DNA of 64,000 nucleotides from Phycisphaeraceae bacterium (lineage in GTDB: Bacteria > Planctomycetota > Phycisphaerae > Phycisphaerales > UBA1924). The translations under genes were made by a program, and so were the position numbers. Shown piece after piece: positions 18,333-28,028 of this stretch. Position 1 is the first letter of the stretch; each line of letters begins with the position of its first letter. The stretch spans positions 2,762,928-2,826,927 of the forward strand of contig JAHBXH010000001.1 in NCBI GenBank assembly GCA_019636555.1, in the 5' to 3' direction. A model generated the notes under the pieces. That model saw nothing but the letters and a program-made list of their open reading frames with translations, searched no databases and was not told where the DNA came from.

Positions 18333-19373
18333 TCAATTCCCATTCGATGCCGGATCGGAAGCCTTGCCCACCGTCCCGTTGGAGCGCAAATCGAACCGGC
18401 TCTCGTTGCTATCGGTCCCTGAATCTGTTCCCAGCTCCGCAATTGAATCTAGGCGTGAAATGTGCTCCGGGCCAGCGAGCCGCGTGCGAAGTTCGGCCGC
18501 CATTTTTTCGCTATGAATCATGATCGCGGCGAGAATCCAAACAAAAACGCCGACGCCAAACGTGCACCAGATCGCACGCCAGTGCTCTGGCATCACAAGA
18601 GCCCAGCTTCCCGACCACGAACGATCCGCCGAAATATCCGCGACAAGACCGGCGCCCGATGCGAGCACGAGCGCGGGTGCCGCGTCGGGATGATTTGGCC
18701 TGAGCAAATCGGGCGAGATCTGTCCTGCCAACATCGAGATCGTCGCACCGCCAACCACCAGACACACAATCCCCGCCATCCATGCGCTGCGCCAGGTGTG
18801 ATTGGAGCGCGTGCCGAGCGCGATCAGCCCGCCGATCAAAAGTCCCCACGCGATCATCGCCATCGATGTCGCGAGCACGATGTCCGGTGTCCAGCGCGCG
18901 AGCACCATCTGCGGCCAGACCACCGCCTGCAGCGGAATCAGCACGATCGCGAGATCTTTGAGCGCCGCGATCCGCGATCCCTCGACAGGTACAACCTGGC
19001 TCAGACGAATTAAGGGCCAGAAGATCATCACTCCCACTGCCAAAGTGACGACGAGCCCGCGCGAGAGGGGTTGATAGGCGTCGAGCGTGACGATGCCCCC
19101 CGCGAGCACCACGCCCAGTGCGATGATCGATCCGAGCATCAGATAGATCGCCCACAAGAACGCGAAGTTGCGCGGCTCGCCCCGCCGATGCGACCACTTG
19201 TCCGCCTGCGAACCTCTCGCGATCGCAAACTCGGACTTGAGCCACTCGAGCGGACGGCGATGCCGCTTGCGCGGCGGATCGACGATCTCCGGCACGATCT
19301 GGCCGGCGATGTCCGCGGGAGGCCGCGCGATTTCGACCGGCGGGTGCTCGGATTGTTCGAAAGATTCGCTCAT
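18333..19373 (-). CDS. Six-helix membrane protein of unknown function
   Basis: The 346-residue product is predicted to have about six transmembrane helices (71-95, 106-124, 140-157, 165-187, 197-217, 266-287). The N-terminal cytoplasmic-type region is rich in Pro, Arg and Lys. No family motif was recognised. It lies between the ftsQ-like gene (18-nt gap) and greA (1-nt gap), in one run of same-strand genes starting at murC. A role in envelope growth is only suggested by position. Confidence 0.7.
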   Translation of the reverse strand: MSESFEQSEHPPVEIARPPADIAGQIVPEIVDPPRKRHRRPLEWLKSEFAIARGSQADKWSHRRGEPRNFAFLWAIYLMLGSIIALGVVLAGGIVTLDAYQPLSRGLVVTLAVGVMIFWPLIRLSQVVPVEGSRIAALKDLAIVLIPLQAVVWPQMVLARWTPDIVLATSMAMIAWGLLIGGLIALGTRSNHTWRSAWMAGIVCLVVGGATISMLAGQISPDLLRPNHPDAAPALVLASGAGLVADISADRSWSGSWALVMPEHWRAIWCTFGVGVFVWILAAIMIHSEKMAAELRTRLAGPEHISRLDSIAELGTDSGTDSNESRFDLRSNGTVGKASDPASNGN

Positions 19374-19391
19374 AGACGCTCGCTTGCGGCG

Positions 19392-20453
19392 CTAGTGCCG
19401 AACCGGCTCGGCGCTCGCCGATTTCTGAGCTTCGATCGTCGCGCTGCGGTCGATCTCCAGCGGCTTATTAATGGGCCACCAGAGTTCAAGTTCGCCGTGA
19501 CCCGCATCAATCCGCTGTGAAAGAGCGTTCAGTTCCGCGATCTTGCCGAGCTTGGCGGCTGTGGCGCACTCGCCCGTGAGTGGCTTGGAAGGCCTGCCTC
19601 CCCAAACAAGTCGCGATCCGTATACGGTCTCGATCGCCAGTTGTTTGGATTCTGAATAACCGGATACATCGACCGCCGCCACCTGCGCTCGCCAATCCTG
19701 ATTCATGAGCAGCCGCAGCAATTCCAGACCCGCGGCGCAGTCCTCTCCCGGCCAGGTTTGAGAAAAGTCGATTTCTCCGCTTGCGTTTTTCGCGGGTGCG
19801 TGTGCAGATCCCTTGATCACAAACAAACCCGACTTGCCTTCCGGATAGATCACCGGCATGGGGCGGCCGTCCCAACTAATGAGATAGTCGGTTCGCGCAG
19901 AGGAATCTCCGGGCTTGGATGGCGCAGGTTCAGATCGGACGACCGCGGCTGGAACGCGCCACTCGCCGCGCACCACGATCTCTGAATCGCCCTGACGCAC
20001 AACGCTCGGGCGCCCATCGAACCATCCCGATGCGCCGAGCGCAACGCCGACCGCATCGAGCGGCTCCCGCGACAACGGGTCCGGGTTTTCTCCCAGGGCG
20101 CTGAGCGCGATATGCGTAAGTTGCTCCTGAAATTGGGGCGCCAGCCACGTTTGCTGCGCGCCCTGGACGCCGCCATGCTTGAATTGAGGCCACTCAATCC
20201 GCAAACGGGCGGGCTCACGCGCGACGACCGTCTCCGCGCGCTGCGAGATGGAATCCCGCAGCAGCAAAAACCCAAGCCCGAGCGTGATCACAATCGCAAT
20301 GCTCAGGAATGTGGTCAAGTGAGCAAAGAAAGCACGCCAGTCAAATCTGGAGGCGGCGGATTCCGGAAGAGCCACACTCGTGCCCGCGACCATTTGGCTC
20401 TCGGATTCGCGCCCGATGGATTCATGCTGCGGGTTGATTGCGTTCTCTTCCAT
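19392..20453 (-). CDS. Single-pass membrane protein, candidate FtsQ/DivIB
   Basis: The 353-residue product has a cytoplasmic N-terminus (1-42), one membrane helix (about 43-65) and a periplasmic region. It starts 23 nt after ddl, the standard ftsQ position in murC-murB-ddl-ftsQ clusters. FtsQ-like features are a POTRA-sized part with 'GWFDGRPSVVRQGDSEIVVRGEW' followed by a 'YLISWDGRPMPV' strand. A late block has a beta-strand pattern, 'IETVYGSRLVWGGRPSKPL', with K-x-GK later (AAKLGKIAEL). Sequence similarity is weak, so this is inferred from position and topology. No clear ribosome binding site precedes 20453. Confidence 0.6.
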   Translation of the reverse strand: MEENAINPQHESIGRESESQMVAGTSVALPESAASRFDWRAFFAHLTTFLSIAIVITLGLGFLLLRDSISQRAETVVAREPARLRIEWPQFKHGGVQGAQQTWLAPQFQEQLTHIALSALGENPDPLSREPLDAVGVALGASGWFDGRPSVVRQGDSEIVVRGEWRVPAAVVRSEPAPSKPGDSSARTDYLISWDGRPMPVIYPEGKSGLFVIKGSAHAPAKNASGEIDFSQTWPGEDCAAGLELLRLLMNQDWRAQVAAVDVSGYSESKQLAIETVYGSRLVWGGRPSKPLTGECATAAKLGKIAELNALSQRIDAGHGELELWWPINKPLEIDRSATIEAQKSASAEPVRH

Positions 20454-20476
20454 GAAAGTTTCAAACCGCCAAACAA

Positions 20477-21406
20477 CTACGCCTTCCCTGCATCGCGCAG
20501 CGCCATCCGCACGAGCAAAGCGCACAAACTCTCCATCGGCAATCCTTGCCTGTTTGCCGCCATGGGAAGCAGAGAATGATCCGTAAACCCTGGCAGCGTA
20601 TTGACTTCCAGAAGCCACGACCGTCCATCCGAGTCGAGGAGAAAATCCACCCGCGACAAATGCCGCGCTCCGAGACCTTGAAAGACTTTGGACGCAAAGT
20701 CCTGAACCGTCTCGCGCACGCCCGCCGGTAATTCGGGATCGACGATGTAACTCGTGTCATCCCGATGGTACTTGGCCTGATAGTCGTAAAACGCGACGTT
20801 CGGTCGTATTTCTATTGGAGACAACGACTTACCGTCGAGAACGCCGACTGTCAGTTCGCGACCTCCCAGAACGGCGGGCTCCACCATGTAGACACGACTC
20901 GGATGCTTCCGAATGTCAGCCCGAGCGGATTCAACGGCATCGGTCCAATCGCTCGCTGTCCGGCAGATGTGGACACCAACGCTGGATCCCTCATGCACCG
21001 GTTTGAGTACCACAGGCAACTCAAACGGGCACGATGCGTCCGGGGCGTGAAAGACCGCGCCCGGCTTTGTCGGGACCCCGAGCTGCGCCGCAAGCAGTTT
21101 CGTCGCGAGTTTGTCCATCGCCGTGCGTGCCGCCGGAGCGCGGCAACCGACGAACGGGCGACCGTCCGCTTCGAGCAACTCCTGCAACGGGCCGCCCTCG
21201 CCCCAGCCGCCGTGCAAGACCGGAAAAAAAACCTCGCCCGACATCGCTCGCAGTTCGGCCGCGCCGCACCGTTCAATTACCTGGTAGTTCGCGCGGAACT
21301 CTCCGGACCGGTCGATTGCCGCGGCCACTGCTTTGGAACTCACGAGGCTTACCTCGCGCTCCGCATCCGGGCCGCCGCCCAGCACGATCACAGTTTTCGT
21401 GCTCAT
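20477..21406 (-). CDS. ddl: D-alanine--D-alanine ligase
   Basis: The 309-residue ATP-grasp enzyme makes the D-Ala-D-Ala dipeptide for peptidoglycan. It shows VIVLGGGPDAEREVSLVSS at the start, 'FPVLHGGWGEGGPLQELLE', 'PVVLKPVHEGSSVGV', 'YMVEPAVLGGRELTVGVLDG', 'RVDFLLDSDGRSWLLEVNT' and the closing 'LPGFTDHSLLPMAA' motif. The ATG at 21406 overlaps the murB stop (ATGA), which fixes the start. It lies in the order murC-murB-ddl-ftsQ-like. Confidence 0.95.
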   Translation of the reverse strand: MSTKTVIVLGGGPDAEREVSLVSSKAVAAAIDRSGEFRANYQVIERCGAAELRAMSGEVFFPVLHGGWGEGGPLQELLEADGRPFVGCRAPAARTAMDKLATKLLAAQLGVPTKPGAVFHAPDASCPFELPVVLKPVHEGSSVGVHICRTASDWTDAVESARADIRKHPSRVYMVEPAVLGGRELTVGVLDGKSLSPIEIRPNVAFYDYQAKYHRDDTSYIVDPELPAGVRETVQDFASKVFQGLGARHLSRVDFLLDSDGRSWLLEVNTLPGFTDHSLLPMAANRQGLPMESLCALLVRMALRDAGKA

Positions 21407-22338
21407 CGGTGATGCCCCTGCGCATGTCGCGACCACACGACGATCTCGCGCTCGAGGCGAACACCGTACCGATCCAGCACGCGCCGCTCGACATCTTCCA
21501 TGAGAGCGATCACATCGCTCGCCTTCGCACCCGGGCGCGTCACGAAGAAGTTCGCGTGCACATCGCTGACCGAAACCGCGTTGACCGAAAGCCCCTTGAG
21601 TCCGGCGCGATCGATGAGCAGACCCGCGGGCACGCGTCGTCCTGCGCGACCGTTCGCGTCGTACAAATCCATGATGTCGTGCTCGAGTGTGGGATTCTTG
21701 TACGTACAACCCGCGCTCTTCTCGGCCATCGGCTGGCTGGTTTTCTTGTACGACATCACTTCTTTGAGCCGGCGCCGGACCGCGCCGGCATCGTCGGGCG
21801 CGAGTTGCAAGTCGCAGGATGTCAGAATCAATTCGTTCAAGCCCGATCGACGGTATCCGAATTGAACGTCTTTTCGCTCAAGAGCGATCTCGCGCCCTTC
21901 GCGGTCAATCGCGTGGACACGCACCACGAATTGTTCGATCTCGCCGAACTTCCCTCCGGCGTTCATCGTCAGCGCGCCGCCCACGCTCGCCGGAATACCG
22001 CCCAGTGTTTCAAGACCCGCCAGCCCCTGGCGCACCGTTTCGTTGATCAATTTGGGAAGATTGGCGCCGGCGCCGACGCTCACCGTCCCCTTTGCGACAT
22101 CGATCGTCCACGCCGCGAGATCGCCATCGATTCTCACGACTAGTTCGCCCACACCATCATCATCCACCAGCAGATTCGCACCGTCGCCCAGAATCCGGAG
22201 CCGCGGGTCGATCTCGATCGCACGCCGGAGCTGCTCGACGTTCCGGACCGTCGCAAATCTGTCCGCGCCGCCACCGATCCCAAACCAGGTCGGAACGTGC
22301 TCCAGCCTTGAGATTGCCAACTCGTCCGTCACAACCAT
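21403..22338 (-). CDS. murB: UDP-N-acetylenolpyruvoylglucosamine reductase MurB
   Basis: The 311-residue FAD enzyme reduces UDP-GlcNAc-enolpyruvate to UDP-MurNAc using NADPH. Seen are 'TWFGIGGGADRF', the FAD-binding LGDGANLLVDDDG, 'LETLGGIPASVGGALTMNAG', 'FGYRRSGLN' and 'KSAGCTYKNP'. The last carries the Ser/Cys position of the proton donor region of type II MurB proteins. It starts 3 nt after murC and overlaps ddl by 4 nt. Confidence 0.95.
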   Translation of the reverse strand: MVVTDELAISRLEHVPTWFGIGGGADRFATVRNVEQLRRAIEIDPRLRILGDGANLLVDDDGVGELVVRIDGDLAAWTIDVAKGTVSVGAGANLPKLINETVRQGLAGLETLGGIPASVGGALTMNAGGKFGEIEQFVVRVHAIDREGREIALERKDVQFGYRRSGLNELILTSCDLQLAPDDAGAVRRRLKEVMSYKKTSQPMAEKSAGCTYKNPTLEHDIMDLYDANGRAGRRVPAGLLIDRAGLKGLSVNAVSVSDVHANFFVTRPGAKASDVIALMEDVERRVLDRYGVRLEREIVVWSRHAQGHHR

Positions 22339-22341
22339 GGA

Positions 22342-23976
22342 TTATCCGCGGGCCAGAAAATTCCTTCCGACCTCATACACCGGCCCCGCACCCATCACCA
22401 CCACCAGATCCCCCGGGCGGCAGATTGCTTCGAGCTTTTCCACGATCTTGTCGAACGTCTGCACATGGCTCGCGTCCACTCCTCGGTCGGTGAGGCGTCC
22501 AACAAGATCCTGCGCTCCGATCTTCGCCCGCTCTTCCTGACTGTCGCGCACAAAGTAGATATCGGGAACAAGCACCATGTCGGCGCCGCTGAAGCTCTGC
22601 GCGAACTCTTCCAGCAGGTGGCGTGTGCGCGAATGCTGATGGGGCTGGAACACGCAGATCAATCTGCCGCCGCGATCCTGCGGTTTTTCGAACGCTCGCA
22701 GCGCGCGGAGCGTGACGTCGATCTCGGTCGGGTGATGCCCGTAGTCGTCGTACACCCGCACCTCACCCTTGCCTATCGCACGCGCGCCAAGAAACTGATT
22801 CCGCCGATCGACACCGGAAAATGCCGCAAGAGATTGCGCCACGCGGGCCGAATCCGCACCGAGCCAGATCGCCAGCACCATTGCCGTCGCCGAGTTGATT
22901 GCGTTGTGAACCCCGGGGATGCGCAGATTCCAATGCTGAATATCGCGACCGCGATGCTGGAGCGAGACGCGCCGCGTCTCCTGCTCGTATGAAACGACCC
23001 AGTCCGCCGCCGGGGTGAAGCCGATCGTCTGCACTTCGCACTCGAGCCCGGCCGTCACCTCGCGCCGGTGTGCGCCCTCGTGCGCGATCAGCAGCTTGCC
23101 GCCTTCAGACGCCGGAGGAATCAGCCGCGCGAACTCGTGAAAACTCTCAACGATCGCATCCAGCGATCCGTACACATCAAGATGATCCGCCTCGACGCTG
23201 CTGATGCTCGCGACGGTCGGATGCAGATTGTGAAAGCTCCGATTGAACTCGCAGCTCTCCGCGACCAGCACGCCGGGCTTGCCGCGGAGATTGCCTGCCG
23301 GGATCCTTTCGGCTCCCAATCGGAATCCCGAGATCTGCGCTCCCGGTTCGCGCTTCACCGTGTTCAGCGTGCCGGTTGCGAGCTGGGTACACGTCGCGCC
23401 GACGATCACCGTCGGATCGAGCCCCGCATCCGTCAGAGAGGTGCCGAGCATCGCCGTGGTCGAACTCTTCCCGTGCGTCCCGGCCACCGCGACTCCGGTC
23501 CGGCCGATCATGCAAAGCCCGAGAGCCTCCGCATAAAACAGCACCGGAATTCCCCGCCGCACCGCCTCGGCCACCTGCGGGTGCTCGGGGCGGATCGCCG
23601 CGGAGCACACCACCATGTCGCACGCCTCGGGCAGCCAGCGCTTCGACTGGTCGAACCCAACCTCGATTCCTTCCGCGGCAAGCGCGACGGTGACGTCGGA
23701 CTCCTGCATGTCCGAGCCGCGAACGACCGCTCCCCTCCCGCGCAGCATCCGCGCGAGCCCACTCATGCCGCAGCCCCCGATGCCGATCAAATAGAGGCTT
23801 TTACCCGCGACGTCGAGCCGGCGTTCGGACGGCTGCTCCTGCTTGAAATCAGCGAATTTCAAAGGCCCGCGGAGCTCCTGTCGGACGCCGCTCGGCACGT
23901 AGCGCAATGGTGGCAGGTCGATCTTAAGCGACGGCGCGGAGACACTAAGCGATGAAGAAGTCGGAAGTGTGGACAT
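22342..23976 (-). CDS. murC: UDP-N-acetylmuramate--L-alanine ligase MurC
   Basis: The 544-residue Mur ligase adds L-Ala to UDP-MurNAc. Motifs: 'YLIGIGGCGMSGLARML' in the UDP-binding domain, the P-loop AGTHGKSSTTAML, 'ISSVEADHLDVYGS', 'GVHNAINSATAM' and 'VYDDYGHHPTEI', with 'CVFQPHQHSRTRHLLEEF'. The first 55 or so residues form an extra Ser/Pro-rich N-terminal extension. It is the first gene of the minus-strand block that continues through greA, and it is divergent from the NUDIX gene. Confidence 0.95.
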   Translation of the reverse strand: MSTLPTSSSLSVSAPSLKIDLPPLRYVPSGVRQELRGPLKFADFKQEQPSERRLDVAGKSLYLIGIGGCGMSGLARMLRGRGAVVRGSDMQESDVTVALAAEGIEVGFDQSKRWLPEACDMVVCSAAIRPEHPQVAEAVRRGIPVLFYAEALGLCMIGRTGVAVAGTHGKSSTTAMLGTSLTDAGLDPTVIVGATCTQLATGTLNTVKREPGAQISGFRLGAERIPAGNLRGKPGVLVAESCEFNRSFHNLHPTVASISSVEADHLDVYGSLDAIVESFHEFARLIPPASEGGKLLIAHEGAHRREVTAGLECEVQTIGFTPAADWVVSYEQETRRVSLQHRGRDIQHWNLRIPGVHNAINSATAMVLAIWLGADSARVAQSLAAFSGVDRRNQFLGARAIGKGEVRVYDDYGHHPTEIDVTLRALRAFEKPQDRGGRLICVFQPHQHSRTRHLLEEFAQSFSGADMVLVPDIYFVRDSQEERAKIGAQDLVGRLTDRGVDASHVQTFDKIVEKLEAICRPGDLVVVMGAGPVYEVGRNFLARG

Positions 23977-24116
23977 GGCCGCACGTATCGACCGAGCGAG
24001 CGCTCCACCGTGAGCCGCCGACCAACCTTCTCATCCGTGCGACCGGGCACCCGGCAAAGCTCAGTTCAATCTTGGTTGACCCGCCTTTTTCCCCGAGCGA
24101 ATCCATACCCTCGCCC

Positions 24117-24683
24117 ATGCCCGAATACGCCGTCAACGCCGCCGCGAGCCCGACCGGTTCGCTTCCCTACCGCCTCGCCTGCTTGTGCGATCTTCGCGAC
24201 AAAGACGGTCGGCTTCTCCTGCTCAAACGGGCCAAGGAACCCAACAAAGGGCTGGTTTCACCGATCGGAGGCAAGCTCGATGTCGAACACGGCGAATCTC
24301 CCGCTCGCTGCGCCCAGCGCGAAATCGAAGAAGAGGCCGGAATCCACATCCCGCTCGAGCGACTGCATTTGACGGGCCTGATCAGCGAGAGCGCGTTCGA
24401 AGGCCGGGGCCATTGGCTGCTCTTCTATTACCGCGTCCTCGGCCCGGTGTGGATCGAACCGCGCGACATGCCCGAAGGCCGGCTGGACTGGTATCGGCGC
24501 GACGAGATCGAATCGCTGCCGATCCCGGATTCTGATCGGAAAATCATCTGGCCTCTGGTCTGGAAACACGAACCCAAGCGCGAAGGTAGTCGCCCCGGCT
24601 ACTTCGCAGTCCACATCGAGTGCGTCGGTGAACGCGGGGACAGGCTCGAATGGAGCGTCCAGCAGGAAACGCCCGCGATCTGA
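24117..24683 (+). CDS. NUDIX hydrolase
   Basis: The 188-residue product has the Nudix box GGKLDVEHGESPARCAQREI extended by EEEAGI, matching G-x5-E-x7-REUxEE. The upstream 'CLCDLRDKDGRLLLLKRAKE' strand fits an 8-oxo-dGTP/MutT-like or related pyrophosphohydrolase. The exact nucleotide substrate cannot be told. The ATG at 24117 is chosen over a start at 23952, which would overlap the divergent murC start. It converges on a PEP-CTERM protein gene 6 nt away. Confidence 0.92.
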   Translation: MPEYAVNAAASPTGSLPYRLACLCDLRDKDGRLLLLKRAKEPNKGLVSPIGGKLDVEHGESPARCAQREIEEEAGIHIPLERLHLTGLISESAFEGRGHWLLFYYRVLGPVWIEPRDMPEGRLDWYRRDEIESLPIPDSDRKIIWPLVWKHEPKREGSRPGYFAVHIECVGERGDRLEWSVQQETPAI

Positions 24684-24689
24684 ATCGTT

Positions 24690-25301
24690 TCATCGCCGCC
24701 GCCTTGCAAGCGCCGCCAGCCCCGCTCCGCACACCAGCGTCCCGGGCACCGGCACTGTCAACACGCGGATCTCATCCATCGCTCCGCCGTTGGCCAAAGT
24801 GAACCGGAGCGTCCACGGGCTCAGAAGCGTGAACGTGTCAATCACGGAACTGAATCCGCGATTCGCCACGCCGAATGGATAGACCGTCCCCGGGTTGCCG
24901 AGTGCCGCATCACTCAAATCAAGCCGCTGGTTCGTGAAAATTACTCCGATGATCGCTTTGTCGAACGTCACTGTTCCGGTGACTATCCCGGCCTGCGGCT
25001 GCCCTTGGTTGTCAAAGTGCAGAATGTGGCTGTTCACCCACAAAGGCCCCGGATTCACGGGCAGGGCCGAACCTAGAACATAAGCGGGCCCGATCGCGGG
25101 CAAGTACCGATCAATCAATCCATTGAACAACACGCCCTGCTTCTCGTTGATCGCGTATACGACGCTGGCGTTCGCAAAGACTCCCGGCGCTAGCGAAGGA
25201 GGTGGCGCCACAAGCAGGCCCGCGCCGGTCGTCCCGACAATCACAGCTAGGCACGAGGATCCCGTCGCCATCGCGCAGATGCCGCTCAGTACGTATCGCA
25301 T
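24690..25301 (-). CDS. Secreted protein with PEP-CTERM-like tail
   Basis: The 203-residue product has a signal peptide (about 1-25) and a beta-rich body. It ends with VPVPGTLVCGAGLAALARRRR: VPxP, hydrophobic helix and Arg cluster, the exosortase-type sorting layout. No enzymatic motif was found in the body. The ATG at 25301 begins the signal peptide; the longer frame reading upstream lacks one. Confidence 0.75.
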   Translation of the reverse strand: MRYVLSGICAMATGSSCLAVIVGTTGAGLLVAPPPSLAPGVFANASVVYAINEKQGVLFNGLIDRYLPAIGPAYVLGSALPVNPGPLWVNSHILHFDNQGQPQAGIVTGTVTFDKAIIGVIFTNQRLDLSDAALGNPGTVYPFGVANRGFSSVIDTFTLLSPWTLRFTLANGGAMDEIRVLTVPVPGTLVCGAGLAALARRRR

Positions 25302-25469
25302 TCTGTCAACTCCAGACGCCGGAGTCTTGAGCGGCACACTTCGCCGCCAAGCGCTCCGGGCACATGAGTTCACACAAATCGCGCCAACCTTGCACCGACA
25401 GCCCCTGAATCCTGCAATACCCAGGGCTGGTGAAACCGGCACACCGGTTCCACGAATCTACAATGCACA

Positions 25470-27431
25470 ATGCACGGCGTGACCCGTTCCATTCCGGTTC
25501 GCCTCTGGGCTGCCGCGTTCTTGCTGGCGTGCGTGAGCCTTCTCGAGTTGCTGTCTCACTCCGCTTGTGCCGATACATCCTCCCCCACGCTCGCTCCAGC
25601 ATCCCCGGCTCCCAGTTCCGTCGCCGCGTCGCGTCAGGCGAGTAATGTCGCCGTCATCACCATCGACGGCCCCATCGACGGGATCATGGCCCGCAGTTTT
25701 CGTCGCCGTCTCGATGAAGCCGTCGCAATGAACGCCGACGCAGTCGTGGTCGATCTCAACACCCCCGGCGGCGAACTCGGCGCCGTGCTCGAGATTTCCA
25801 ACGCGATCAAGCAGAGCCCCGTCCGCAACACAGTCGCCTGGATTCACCCGATGGCGTACTCGGGCGGCGCGATCATCGCACTCGCCTGCCGCGAAATCGT
25901 CGTTTCTGACGGTTCGAGTTTCGGTGACGCGAAAGTCATCCAGATCAGACGTTCATCATTTTCGGCTCAGATCACCAACATGAACGATGCCGAGCGCCAG
26001 AAGCTGCTCCCGCCGCTTCTTGCGGACGTCGTCGATTCCGCGCGACGGCACAACCGCGCCGCAGGCGCGTACGAGTCCGACGAGTTGCTCGTGCAGGCAA
26101 TCGTCGCGACCGATGCCGAACTCTGGTGGGTGCAGGACAACAAGACCGGCGTTCGGTTCGCCGTGGACCGCGCCGAGTTCGAGCGCCTGTTCCCCGACAA
26201 GCCCGTGCTCCAACCGATGCTCGCGACCGCGTCTGTCGGAAGCAACGAAGTAGCGACCCGCTCCGCACGCTCGCGCCGTGCGACCTCGCCCCAAGATTCG
26301 TCATCCGGCGCGGAGAGCTCGCCGGCACCGGATTCCGACGCCGGTTCATCTTCACCTGACGCGGCTTCGCCGCCGGCTCAGCAGGAGGGCGAGACGGTTC
26401 CATTCACCCCGGCCGCTCCATCGCTCGCGGACATCCAATCCAAGACCGAGGAAGCCCTCGATCTTGCGGGCGCGACGCCCTCCATGCGACCCCGCACCGG
26501 CAGCAATGCCAACGGTCGCTACACGCTTCTCGCCAAAATCTGCAACGGCGACGGCGCGATCGTTCTCCACGAAGAGGAAATGGCCTATTTCAATCTCGCG
26601 GCCAACGCGCGGCGTGCGCCGGACGGCTCCGCGCAACTCGACGCGATCAACTCCGACGCGGACCTGACTCGATTCCTCGGCGCCGCGACGATCACCCGGC
26701 TCGATGAGAACTGGTCGGAGGCGCTCGCTCGATTCATGTCCGCGACTTGGGTGCGCGGAATTCTCATCACCGGCTTTCTCATCTGCATCTTCATCGAGAT
26801 GTTTTCGCCCGGCGTCTCCGTGCCCGCAGTGATCGCGGCGCTCTGCATCGTCGGCCTCTTCGTCCCCCCGCTCATCGTCGGTATGGCGATGTGGTGGCAA
26901 CTGGCCGCGATCCTCATCGGCGTCTTGATGCTCGCCGCGGAGATCTTCATTCTGCCCGGATTTGGCGTCGCGGGGGTCTTGGGCCTGCTGGCCCTCTTCA
27001 TCGGGATGATCGGAGTCTTCGTGCCCGGGGCCAACGGCACGGGAGCGACCGCCGCGGAGTTCCGCGCCGGACTCGCCACCGGCGTCACCACCATGCTGCT
27101 CGCCGGCGCGACAACCTGGATCGCACTGTTCTTTGTCTACCGCAACATTTCGAGTATCCCCGCCCTTCGCCGGCTTGTCCTGCAGGACCCCGGATTCGAC
27201 GGCGACGGCGCGATGGGCGGCTCGCTTCTTGCGGCGATGGCGGAAGACCCGGTGCGTGTCGGAGACATCGGCGTCGCCACGACTCCACTTCGACCGTCGG
27301 GCAAAATCGAGATCGACGGACGCCTGCACGATGTCGTCGCCGAATTCGGGTTTATCGATTCCGGCCAGCGGGTGAAAGTCGTGAACGTGACGCCGTTCCG
27401 TATCGGGGTGGACTCGGTGCGCGACGCGTAG
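25470..27431 (+). CDS. Long-form NfeD membrane serine protease-like protein
   Basis: The 653-residue product has a signal peptide (1-34) and a ClpP-like protease domain (58-245) with 'AVVVDLNTPGGELGAVLEIS' and the nucleophile site AYSGGAIIALA (Ser131). A Ser/Pro-rich disordered linker follows (275-335), then four or so membrane helices (about 425-560) and a C-terminal NfeD OB-fold (600-653, 'KIEIDGRLHDVVAEFGFI'). Long NfeD proteins cut membrane proteins such as stomatin-type partners. It starts a pair with a short NfeD gene 55 nt downstream, and a flotillin-like gene lies at 35.7 kb. Confidence 0.93.
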   Translation: MHGVTRSIPVRLWAAAFLLACVSLLELLSHSACADTSSPTLAPASPAPSSVAASRQASNVAVITIDGPIDGIMARSFRRRLDEAVAMNADAVVVDLNTPGGELGAVLEISNAIKQSPVRNTVAWIHPMAYSGGAIIALACREIVVSDGSSFGDAKVIQIRRSSFSAQITNMNDAERQKLLPPLLADVVDSARRHNRAAGAYESDELLVQAIVATDAELWWVQDNKTGVRFAVDRAEFERLFPDKPVLQPMLATASVGSNEVATRSARSRRATSPQDSSSGAESSPAPDSDAGSSSPDAASPPAQQEGETVPFTPAAPSLADIQSKTEEALDLAGATPSMRPRTGSNANGRYTLLAKICNGDGAIVLHEEEMAYFNLAANARRAPDGSAQLDAINSDADLTRFLGAATITRLDENWSEALARFMSATWVRGILITGFLICIFIEMFSPGVSVPAVIAALCIVGLFVPPLIVGMAMWWQLAAILIGVLMLAAEIFILPGFGVAGVLGLLALFIGMIGVFVPGANGTGATAAEFRAGLATGVTTMLLAGATTWIALFFVYRNISSIPALRRLVLQDPGFDGDGAMGGSLLAAMAEDPVRVGDIGVATTPLRPSGKIEIDGRLHDVVAEFGFIDSGQRVKVVNVTPFRIGVDSVRDA

Positions 27432-27485
27432 CTCGGGCGCCGACGCAAACATGCACCCCACCGGCGCCGGATATTCTTGTGCCCG

Positions 27486-27986
27486 ATGGAAGCGCTACTG
27501 CTCTGGGGACTCGGTCTGCTGCTCGCGGCGTTGCTGCTGCTCCTCATGGAGTTCTTTGTCCCCAGCGCCGGGTTCATCGCGGTCCTCTCCGCAGGGTGCG
27601 CGATCGCCGGCCTGATCTGCCTCTTCCGATTCAACCCGTTGTGGGGGTTTATGGGGGTGGTCGGGATGCTCTTTGCCGTGCCGGGCGTGCTCTACGCGGG
27701 CGTGTCAATCTGGCGAAACACGCCGTTTGGACGTCGGATGATCGGTGTTCCTTCCGAGGAAGAAGTCGCGGAGAAAGTCGCGAAAGAAGACGCCTTCGTG
27801 CGCTCACGAATGCAACTCTTGAATAAGGAGGGCAAGGTCGTGACCGACCTCCGCCCCGTCGGCCTTGTCGAGATCGACGGAATCCGCCACGATGCGCTCT
27901 GTGAGAGTGATTTTCTGCGCCCCGGTGCGCGGGTGCGGGTCGTGCATGTGGACGCAAATCAGGTCCGGGTGCGGGCGATTTCCTAG
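27486..27986 (+). CDS. Short NfeD family protein
   Basis: The 166-residue product has about three N-terminal membrane helices (6-80) and a C-terminal NfeD OB-fold (105-166: 'GLVEIDGIRHDALCESDFLRPGARVRVVHV'). It has no protease domain. Short NfeD proteins are typical partners of flotillin-like FloA/FloT. The ATG at 27486 is used in preference to an in-frame codon 9 nt upstream because it begins the hydrophobic segment. Confidence 0.88.
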   Translation: MEALLLWGLGLLLAALLLLLMEFFVPSAGFIAVLSAGCAIAGLICLFRFNPLWGFMGVVGMLFAVPGVLYAGVSIWRNTPFGRRMIGVPSEEEVAEKVAKEDAFVRSRMQLLNKEGKVVTDLRPVGLVEIDGIRHDALCESDFLRPGARVRVVHVDANQVRVRAIS

Positions 27987-28028
27987 TTCTTGTGGTCCAT
28001 CTTCCCGCCTTCTTTGGTATCTTTCACC

